This document shows, one piece after another, positions 55,757 to 64,000 of a stretch of DNA of 64,000 nucleotides. Within the stretch, counting starts at the first letter, position 1. Each line of letters starts with the position of its first letter. The DNA is from Caulobacter sp. BP25. GTDB taxonomy: Bacteria > Pseudomonadota > Alphaproteobacteria > Caulobacterales > Caulobacteraceae. The translations under genes and the position numbers were made by a program. Under the pieces are notes generated by a model that saw only the letters and a list, made by a program, of their open reading frames with translations, ran no database searches and was not told the DNA's origin. The DNA is taken from the NCBI RefSeq assembly GCF_002737755.1, contig NZ_PEGH01000009.1, forward strand, positions 62,001 to 126,000, given 5' to 3'.

Positions 55757-56275
55757 ATGGACCGCGCTCAAAAGCAGGAGTCGATCGAATCGCTGAAAAG
55801 CGTGTTCGCCGACGCCGGCGCTGTCGTCGTGACCCACTACATGGGTCTGACCGTTGCGGAAATGACCGACCTTCGTCTTCGCCTCCGCAAGGAAGGCGCC
55901 GCGATCAAGGTTGTGAAGAACACCCTGGCCCTCAAGGCTCTGGACGGCAAGCTTGGTGACAAGGGCGAAAAGCTCTTCACCGGCCCGGTCGCCATCGCCT
56001 ATGGCCCGGACGCTGTTTCGGCCGCCAAGGTCGCCGTGCAGTTCGCCAAGGAAAACGACAAGCTCAAGGTTGTCGGTGGCGTCCTGGACCAGACCAATGT
56101 GCTGGACGAGAACGCGGTGCGCGCTCTGGCGACCCTGCCGTCGCTGGACGAACTGCGTGGCAAGCTTATCGGCCTCATCCAGGCTCCGGCGACCAAGATC
56201 GCTGGCGTCCTGCAGGCTCCGGCCGGCCAGCTGGCTCGCGTCTTCAACGCCTACGCGACCAAAGACGCCGCGTAA
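55757..56275 (+). CDS. rplJ: 50S ribosomal protein L10
   Basis: 172 aa, canonical: MDRAQKQESIESLKSVFADA, VVTHYMGLTVAEMTDLR, VKNTLALKALDG, and a C-terminal helix PAGQLARVFNAYATKDAA that carries the L7/L12 dimers. Together with rplL it forms the ribosomal stalk. The ATG has TAGGAGA upstream. rplL follows after 44 bp. Confidence 0.98.
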   Translation: MDRAQKQESIESLKSVFADAGAVVVTHYMGLTVAEMTDLRLRLRKEGAAIKVVKNTLALKALDGKLGDKGEKLFTGPVAIAYGPDAVSAAKVAVQFAKENDKLKVVGGVLDQTNVLDENAVRALATLPSLDELRGKLIGLIQAPATKIAGVLQAPAGQLARVFNAYATKDAA

Positions 56276-56319
56276 CGGTCATCCCCGCATCTATCCCAAT
56301 CTCTCTAAGGAACTGACAC

Positions 56320-56703
56320 ATGTCGAAGCTCGAAAAGCTGGTTGAAGAACTGTCCACCCTGTCGGTGCTGGAAGCCGCTGAACTGTCGAAGCTGCTGGAA
56401 GAAAAGTGGGGCGTCTCGGCCGCCGCTCCGGTCGCCGTCGCCGCTGCTGGCGGCGCCGCTGCTGCTCCGGCTGAAGCTGCTGAAGAGCAAACCGAGTTCA
56501 CCGTTGTCCTGGTCGACGGCGGCGACAAGAAGATCAACGTGATCAAGGAAGTCCGCGGCGTCCGTCCGGACCTCGGCCTGAAGGAAGCCAAGGACCTGGT
56601 CGAAGGCGCTCCGCAGAACGTCGTCGAGAACGTCTCGAAGCAACAAGCCGAAGAGATCTCGAAGAAGCTCACGGAAGCCGGCGCCAAGATCCAAATCAAG
56701 TAA
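56320..56703 (+). CDS. rplL: 50S ribosomal protein L7/L12
   Basis: 127 aa. N-terminal dimerisation domain [20 protein letters not shown], Ala/Pro hinge [20 protein letters not shown], and C-terminal factor-binding domain [20 protein letters not shown] to [11 protein letters not shown]. It recruits translation factors. A terminator follows 50 bp after the stop, and rpoB starts only 4.9 kb further on. Confidence 0.98.
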   Translation: MSKLEKLVEELSTLSVLEAAELSKLLEEKWGVSAAAPVAVAAAGGAAAAPAEAAEEQTEFTVVLVDGGDKKINVIKEVRGVRPDLGLKEAKDLVEGAPQNVVENVSKQQAEEISKKLTEAGAKIQIK

Positions 56704-56753
56704 TCTGGCTCCAGCGTTTCGCTGGAACCGGGTTCCTTTTGGACCTGCCGAAG

Positions 56754-56790
56754 CGGCCTCGGAGGGAAACCTCCGGGGCCGTTTTCTTTT
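56754..56790 (+). terminator. Intrinsic terminator of rplJ-rplL
   Basis: Stem CGGCCTCGGAGG (56754-56765) / CCTCCGGGGCCG (56770-56781) with one G-T pair, GAAA loop, followed by TTTTCTTTT. Confidence 0.9.
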
Positions 56791-56839
56791 GGGGTTTGCG
56801 TGCCCCAAAGAACCCTCTCTCTAAGAGAGAGGGATTCCG

Positions 56840-56853
56840 CCCCCCCCCCCCCC
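56840..56853. repeat. Homopolymer of 14 C
   Basis: Uninterrupted run of C from 56840 to 56853, whose last C is the first base (in plus orientation) of the stop codon of the sensor kinase gene. It follows a CCCTCTCTCTAAGAGAGAGGG hairpin. Length changes here would not alter the kinase. Confidence 0.85.
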
Positions 56854-57947
56854 TACACCGCCCCCAGCGGCGCGACGGGTTCGACGTCCGGGTCAGGCGC
56901 CGGGTGGATCAGCGCGATCCGCGTCCCCGGGTTCGTGTCCGTCACCTCCACGCGCGCCTTCAGCTGGCGGGCCAGGGCCTGGATGATGCTGGAGCCCAGG
57001 CCCGCGGTCGGCGGGGCGTCTTTGGCCATGCCGACCCCGGTGTCGGCCACCGACAGCGTCCAGGCGGCGCCGTCGCTGCGGTAGTCGACGATGATCCGGC
57101 CGGGCAGCTTGTCGGGGAAGGCGTGCTTGAGCGCGTTGATCACCAGTTCGGTGACCACCAGCCCGATGCTGATCGAGGCGCCGGCGTCGATGTTGGCCTC
57201 CTCGGCCAGGACGACGAGGGCCAGGCGGGAGGGGTCGGGGATCATCGAGGCGGCGATGGTGGCGCACAGCTTGGTCAGGTAGGCGCGAAGCTCCACCACG
57301 CCCGTGGTCGCCCCGGCCAGTTGCTGCTGCAGGTCGGCGATCGACATCACGCGCGCATGGGCGTCGCGCAGCTTCTCGCGCGCCTCTTCCGACTGGGCCG
57401 CGCGAGCGTTCTGCATCAGGACGGCGGCGATGATCTGCAGGCTGTTGGCCACCCGATGACGGATCTCCAGCAGCAGGGCCTGGTTCTCGACCGCCAGCTC
57501 GTCGCTGCGCGCGACGTTGGCCCGCAAGAGGTCCTGGCTGGTCTTGGTGGCGAGCCTGGTGTCGGTGACGTCGGCGACGGCCGCCAGCAGCCGCACCTGG
57601 TCGAGGTCGCTGTAGGCCAGCTTGCGGACGTTGATGACCAGGCGTCGGTCGGTCTGACCCGGGCGCTTGAGGTCCATCTCATAGGCGTCGATATCGACGC
57701 CGTCGGCGGTGCTTTCCAGCAGCATCCTCAGCTGGGGCGCGCGCCATTCGCCGGCCCCGATCTCCATCATCTCGCGGCCGATGGTCTGGCTGGCGTCGAC
57801 GTCGAAGGTTCGTTCGAACGAATCGCTGGCGGCGATCACCTTCAGGTCGCCGTCGATCAGCAGCAGCGGCGTCGCCGAGGCCGTGACCATGGCCAGGGCC
57901 AGGCTCAGGCCCGGGGCGTCCGGGTGGGATAGGATGCGGTCGGGCAC
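56853..57947 (-). CDS. PAS-containing sensor histidine kinase (HisKA_2/HWE type)
   Basis: 364 aa, cytoplasmic. Residues 20-130 form a PAS-like domain (TPLLLIDGDLKVIAASDSFE). The dimerisation/phospho-acceptor part is of the HisKA_2 type: ALLLEIRHRVANSLQIIAAVL (His ~163). The ATPase domain shows VVTELVINALKHAFP (N box), SVADTGVGMAKD and GLGSSIIQALARQL. Such kinases commonly feed the alphaproteobacterial general stress response (PhyR) or light signalling; no partner regulator is adjacent. Confidence 0.88.
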   Translation of the reverse strand: MPDRILSHPDAPGLSLALAMVTASATPLLLIDGDLKVIAASDSFERTFDVDASQTIGREMMEIGAGEWRAPQLRMLLESTADGVDIDAYEMDLKRPGQTDRRLVINVRKLAYSDLDQVRLLAAVADVTDTRLATKTSQDLLRANVARSDELAVENQALLLEIRHRVANSLQIIAAVLMQNARAAQSEEAREKLRDAHARVMSIADLQQQLAGATTGVVELRAYLTKLCATIAASMIPDPSRLALVVLAEEANIDAGASISIGLVVTELVINALKHAFPDKLPGRIIVDYRSDGAAWTLSVADTGVGMAKDAPPTAGLGSSIIQALARQLKARVEVTDTNPGTRIALIHPAPDPDVEPVAPLGAV

Positions 57948-58181
57948 AGGCGGCCCCTTCAGCGAACCGGAGGCTCGCGAAGCGAAAGCCGTACCCGGGG
58001 CGGTCGATGGGCCGCGCGAAGGGGCCTATCGCCGCAACCCTAGCACATCGGAAGCCTCGGCCTTAAGCTCCCGCTTACTTACGCGCCCCCAGCGCCAGGC
58101 GGATGACCGGCGGCGGGAGATGCGGCTTGCGCTCGGGGCGATTTCGCCCGAAGCCAAGGCGTCGAACTCGGGCAGGCTTTC

Positions 58182-59213
58182 ATGAATCGCAGAGACGTCA
58201 TCCTGGCCGGCGCGGCCGCCCTGACCTCGGTCGCCGCTTCGCCCGCCTTCGCCGCCAAGGGCGTGGGCGGGATCCGCATCCCCGCCTCGGCGACCGACAG
58301 CGAGCTGCGCGGTCTGTCGCCTACGGGCGGCAAGACCTACTGGGCCTCGGGCTCCAAGGGCTGGATCCTCCGGGGCAAGGACGAGCGGCAGGACGCGATG
58401 CGGATCGTCGGGGCCGAGGGGCTGGACTTTCGGGGGCTGCACGCCTTTTCCGACGACCACGTGCTGGCCATGAGCGCGGGGCCCGGCCAGGCTTCGCAGC
58501 TGTGGCGCACGACCGACGGCGGCAAGACCTGGAAGCAGGTCACGGTCAACCAGGACCCGAACGGTTTCTGGGACTCGATCGCCTTCGTCGACGATCGGCG
58601 CGGCTTTATTCTGGGCGACCCGACGCAGGGGCGCTTCACCGTGCTCTACACCGCCGACGCCGGGAAGAGCTGGGCGCGGCTGCCGCCCGAGGGCGTGCCG
58701 CCGGCCGCCGACGGGGAGGGGGCCTTCGCCGCCTCCAACGGCTGCGTCGCCATCGGCCGCCGGGGGCAGGTGGCGTTCTGCACGGGCGGAGCGGGCAAGG
58801 CGCGGGTCTATCTGTCGCGCGGCGGCGGCGGGGTGTTCGTGGCGCTGGACACGCCGATCCTGGCCGACGCCCCGTCCAAGGGCGCCTTCGCCGTGGCCTT
58901 CGGCAAGCGCGGCGAGCTGTGGGTCTGCGGCGGCGACTACAAGGCTCCCAAGGCGGCGGGCGTGAACCTGGCCTGGCTGGCGCCGGGGAGTATCGCGTTC
59001 CAACCGGTGGCCGCCCCGGCGGGCTATCTGTCCGGGATCTCGGTCAAGGGAAACACGGTGATGGCGACGGGCCTGGCCGGCACGATCGTCGCCCGCGACG
59101 GGCGGACGTTCGAGCGGGTGTCCGAGGCGCCGATGAACACCGTGCGCCTGACCTCGAACAAGACCGCCGTGCTGTGCGGGCCCAAGGGGACCGTGGGGCT
59201 TTGGCGGGGCTAG
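58182..59213 (+). CDS. Tat-exported BNR/YCF48-like beta-propeller protein
   Basis: 343 aa. Twin-arginine leader MNRRDVILAGAAALTSVAAS ending AFA. The mature part contains Asp-box-like repeats: LWRTTDGGKTWKQV, LYTADAGKSWARL, and TIVARDGRTFERV, typical for sialidase-like or YCF48/Hcf136-like propellers. In non-photosynthetic bacteria these proteins occur as periplasmic factors of unknown role. It converges with the TPR gene, overlapping by 4 bp at the stop codons. Confidence 0.82.
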   Translation: MNRRDVILAGAAALTSVAASPAFAAKGVGGIRIPASATDSELRGLSPTGGKTYWASGSKGWILRGKDERQDAMRIVGAEGLDFRGLHAFSDDHVLAMSAGPGQASQLWRTTDGGKTWKQVTVNQDPNGFWDSIAFVDDRRGFILGDPTQGRFTVLYTADAGKSWARLPPEGVPPAADGEGAFAASNGCVAIGRRGQVAFCTGGAGKARVYLSRGGGGVFVALDTPILADAPSKGAFAVAFGKRGELWVCGGDYKAPKAAGVNLAWLAPGSIAFQPVAAPAGYLSGISVKGNTVMATGLAGTIVARDGRTFERVSEAPMNTVRLTSNKTAVLCGPKGTVGLWRG

Positions 59214-60925
59214 GCCTTGCTTAGCGCTTGGCCCACGCGCGCCATGCGACGGCTCCAGTCCGCCTCGCCATCGGGCGTGAAGGCGCGGGCGGACGGATAC
59301 CAGGGGTGGCGGCCCGTCCCCAGGGTCGGCCAGGCGGGATGGGCGTAGATCATCCAGGTCGGGGCGCCGACGGCGGCTGACAGGTTGGTCGTGGCGGTGG
59401 GCGGGCCAATCACCCCGTCCAGGGCGGCGCAGAGGGCGGCGACCCCCTCCAGGTCGTGGGTCAGGTCCAGCCCCGGTGGTTCGACCAGCGCCACCCCCCA
59501 GCGCTCGGCGGCGAAAGCGAGTTCCTCGTGCGCCTCGCCGTACTGCAGCGAGACAAAGGTCTTTCCCGGCGTGGCCAGGACCGGCCGCCAGGCCTCGAAC
59601 GGCGCGAAGCGGCGGGTTCGCGGGCCGGTCATCTTCAGGCTTTTCCATAGCACGCCGACCTTGTCGCCAGCCGGCAACCCCTCCAGCCAGACGCGCCAAT
59701 GCGCCGCGCGCGCGGGGGCGGGGCGCAGGAACGGGCCCGCCGTGAAGGCGTCCAGCGCGGGGCGCAGGCGCGGCGGCAGGTCGGCCATCGGCGCCCAGGC
59801 CTGGATTTCCGGATCGAAGAGGTCAGGGATTGTCCGCGTCAGACGCCCCGCCAGCACGGCGCTGACGTGGCCGAAGACCCGGACGCCTGGCCAGGATCGC
59901 GCGAACAGCGAAACAAGGCGCGGCTCGACCGCCAGGGTCAGGCGGCCCCCGGGGCCGAGCGCGGCGATCAGATCGCCAATCAGGCCGCCGAACATAACCT
60001 CGTCGCCCAGGCCCTGCTCGCCGATCAGCAGCAGGTTCAGTCCCTCCAGCGGCTCGTCTGGCTCTAGGCGGGGCCAGGGCAGGTCGAAGGCCAGGGACTC
60101 GGGTCGCTCGGGCGCCAGGCGGGCGGCGTAGTCGTCCCAGCCGCCGGGCAGGTCGCCGGCCAGCAACCGGGCCTGGGCGCGGGTCATGCGGATCACCGCG
60201 GCCTGGGCCGGGGTTGGGGCGTGGGCGAGGGCCGTGTCGCAGGCCTCGATCGCGCCAAGGGCGTCGCCGACGTCCAGCCGCGCTATGGCGGCGTTGGCCA
60301 GGATCGCGGGCGAGATTGGGTCCAGCAGCATGGCCTGGTCGTGGAAGGCGCGAGCCTCCTGGTCGTCGCCCTGATGGCTGGCGATCGAGCCCAACAGGCT
60401 CCAGACCGCTGCGGCCTCGGGCGCGCGCCGCAGGGCCTCGCGGACCACGGCCAGGGCCTCGTCGTAACGATCTTGATCGCGAAGCAGGGCGCCCAGCTCC
60501 AGCGCGTCAGCGAGGTCGTCGGGCACGACCTGCCGGACGCGGATCAGCAGCTCGATGGCCAGGGACGGGTGGCCGAGCCGATTCGCCATCCGCGCCAGGT
60601 CACGGGCGGTGTCGGGATCGGTCGGGGCCAGGCTGTGCGCCTCGCGATAGGCCTCGAAGGCTCGCGGCGACTCGCCGGCCTTCTCACGCGCCAGGCCGAT
60701 CAATCGGTGAGCCAGGGGAGCGGCTTGACCAAGGGCCATGCGCGCCTGGGCCTCGGCCCGCATGAAATCGCCGGCCTGCAAGGCCAGGGCCCCGGCGGTG
60801 AGGGCCACGCGGGCGAGGGGAGGCGCGCCCTCCAGCCGAGCCAGGATTCGCCCCAGCGGCGATATCGCGGTCGTGGCCCGATCGGACGCATTCGCGAGGC
60901 GGCGGCGCTGGTGCGCGATGGACAT
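59210..60925 (-). CDS. TPR protein with C-terminal glycosyltransferase-like domain
   Basis: 571 aa from ATG 60925 (longer in-frame starts run through an intergenic repeat). Residues ~30-260 contain about six tetratricopeptide repeats (RAFEAYREAHSLAPTDPDTA; EALAVVREALRRAPEAAAVW). The C-terminal half has LLLIGEQGLGDEVMFGGLI and, later, DLEGVAALCAALDGVIGPPTATTNLSAAVG, resembling heptosyltransferase/O-GlcNAc-transferase-like folds. Proteins of this design modify surface proteins or polysaccharides; the acceptor is unknown. Confidence 0.8.
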   Translation of the reverse strand: MSIAHQRRRLANASDRATTAISPLGRILARLEGAPPLARVALTAGALALQAGDFMRAEAQARMALGQAAPLAHRLIGLAREKAGESPRAFEAYREAHSLAPTDPDTARDLARMANRLGHPSLAIELLIRVRQVVPDDLADALELGALLRDQDRYDEALAVVREALRRAPEAAAVWSLLGSIASHQGDDQEARAFHDQAMLLDPISPAILANAAIARLDVGDALGAIEACDTALAHAPTPAQAAVIRMTRAQARLLAGDLPGGWDDYAARLAPERPESLAFDLPWPRLEPDEPLEGLNLLLIGEQGLGDEVMFGGLIGDLIAALGPGGRLTLAVEPRLVSLFARSWPGVRVFGHVSAVLAGRLTRTIPDLFDPEIQAWAPMADLPPRLRPALDAFTAGPFLRPAPARAAHWRVWLEGLPAGDKVGVLWKSLKMTGPRTRRFAPFEAWRPVLATPGKTFVSLQYGEAHEELAFAAERWGVALVEPPGLDLTHDLEGVAALCAALDGVIGPPTATTNLSAAVGAPTWMIYAHPAWPTLGTGRHPWYPSARAFTPDGEADWSRRMARVGQALSKA

Positions 60926-61060
60926 GGGAGCCGACCTTGGATGACGAGGCGTAGGCGCCTCCAAGGCTTGAACGGCGCAGGCCGCAGCCATGGGGCGTCG
61001 ATCCGGCGCGTTTTCGCCCCTGCCTGGGAACTGGATCGCGGAGCCCCACGTTCCACCCCC

Positions 61061-61219
61061 ATGCTCAAGCTCGCCGCCGTCTTGCTCGCCCTGATGATCC
61101 TGTTCGGGATCCTCGGTTTCGTCGTGAACGTGGCGGGCGCTCTGACCAAGGCGGCGTTCTTCGTCTGCCTGATCGCCCTGGCGGTCTCGCTGGTCATGAA
61201 GGTGATGAAGAAGGGCTAA
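61061..61219 (+). CDS. DUF1328-type small membrane protein
   Basis: 52 aa, MLKLAAVLLALMILFGILGF followed by a second hydrophobic helix AAFFVCLIALAVSLVMKVMK. Two helices with a short Gly/Ala loop match the DUF1328/YtjA family, widely conserved and of unknown function. It is divergent from the TPR gene; no clear ribosome-binding site apart from the purine-poor CCACCCCC leader, so expression is uncertain. Confidence 0.75.
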   Translation: MLKLAAVLLALMILFGILGFVVNVAGALTKAAFFVCLIALAVSLVMKVMKKG

Positions 61220-61226
61220 AGATCTG

Positions 61227-61312
61227 TCATCCCAGCCCAGCGCGTAGCGCGCCGAGCCGGGAACGCGGCAAGCGCCGAACCTCCGGCGGTCCCGGGTCTT
61301 CGCCCGGGATGG
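61227..61312. repeat. Palindromic repeat of the CATCCCGGC family, second copy
   Basis: Outer TCATCCCAGC/GCCCGGGATG arms and inner GAGCCGGGAACG/CGGTCCCGGGTC arms, the same nested plan as at 31266-31361. Confidence 0.72.
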
Positions 61313-61320
61313 CAAGTCGG

Positions 61321-61603
61321 GAGACGATCCCTTCGAATCCCCCTTTCCTTCCGCGTCTCCATCCCCTATATCCCCGCGTTCACGATTACATCGGCGGAGC
61401 GCTTTGTCGCGTCCGTATTACGCCCCGAGGCGCGGTCAGCCGCCCTCCGACCCGCGCGAAGGGGCGCCCTTAAGGCTTCCGGTCCCGGTCGCCCAGCAGG
61501 GGAATTCCAGCGTCCGCGGCTCTCCGAGCAGGAGAGAAGCGAGGGTGGACGCTAAGGCAATTCGAACTCACGCGCGGACTCCATCCGCGCCCAGGGAAAA
61601 CAC
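61321..61603 (+). promoter_or_regulatory. Long rpoB leader with hairpin before the start site
   Basis: 283 bp without a gene. Close to the start, GCGCGGA-CTCCA-TCCGCGC (61572-61590) forms a 7-bp hairpin directly ahead of CCAGGGAAAACACATG. Further upstream, GCTCTCCGAGCAGGAGAGAAGC may pair internally. In a genome where rpoB is detached from rplL this region should hold the rpoBC promoter. Confidence 0.5.

Positions 61604-64000
<2,397 letters not shown>

Overview
The window is chromosomal DNA from a high-GC alphaproteobacterium, most likely a Caulobacter or close Caulobacteraceae relative. This is inferred from the alphaproteobacterial SOS box (GAAC-N7-GAAC) ahead of imuA-imuB-dnaE2, the large TonB-dependent receptor, the protein sequences, and the dense population of GC-rich palindromic intergenic repeats. 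No database search was possible, so the genus is an inference.

Layout. 1-11.1 kb: end of a prophage (tape measure protein running off the left edge, five tail genes with coupled stop/start overlaps, a fibre-like protein, a structured hairpin-rich gap, a Dam-type adenine methyltransferase and a zinc-ribbon protein). 11.3-18.7 kb: aspartyl-protease-like lipoprotein, aldo/keto reductase, MscS channel, malyl-CoA-lyase-type enzyme, a degenerate IS110 element (copy A), a VanZ-like protein and a two-domain FkbM methyltransferase. 19.0-24.7 kb: the LexA-controlled mutagenesis cassette imuA-imuB-dnaE2; a palindromic repeat lies inside the 5' part of imuB and changes its frame. 25-39 kb: acyl-CoA ligase, hybrid histidine kinase, APH/P-loop kinase, TetR regulator, ilvD with a divergent LysR gene, moeA plus a polysaccharide epimerase/dehydratase, ferredoxin-NADP reductase and a lipoprotein. 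39.9-40.9 kb: tRNA-Trp, secE, nusG. 41-50.9 kb: an accessory island with a VOC gene remnant, twin-hairpin repeats, a TonB receptor, an IclR regulator, a DUF2264 protein, kduI, a broken DUF559 gene, a full-length IS110 (copy B) and a Shedu-type defence nuclease. 51-64 kb: rplK-rplA, BaiN-type flavoprotein, hydrolase-HIT fusion, rplJ-rplL, sensor kinase, Tat-exported BNR protein, TPR protein, DUF1328 protein and rpoB running off the right edge.

Main discovery. The two IS110-family elements (15944-16943 and 48668-49823) each sit inside a palindromic intergenic repeat and are each flanked by a duplicated CT core. The ~190-nt non-coding region upstream of each recombinase gene folds into an internal loop whose two arms match, respectively, the left and right halves of that copy's own and different target site. 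A second loop matches the element's own ends. This is what the bridge-RNA model of IS110 (IS621) predicts, and it can be read directly from the sequence. Copy A has lost part of its recombinase gene but keeps its bridge RNA. Empty target sites for both copies occur in other repeats of the window.

The usual secE-nusG-rplKAJL-rpoBC string is broken three times here: a 10.3-kb accessory island separates nusG from rplK, 3.4 kb separates rplA from rplJ, and 4.9 kb separates rplL from rpoB. The kduI/DUF2264/IclR/TonB-receptor group looks like a uronate-polysaccharide uptake and catabolism locus.
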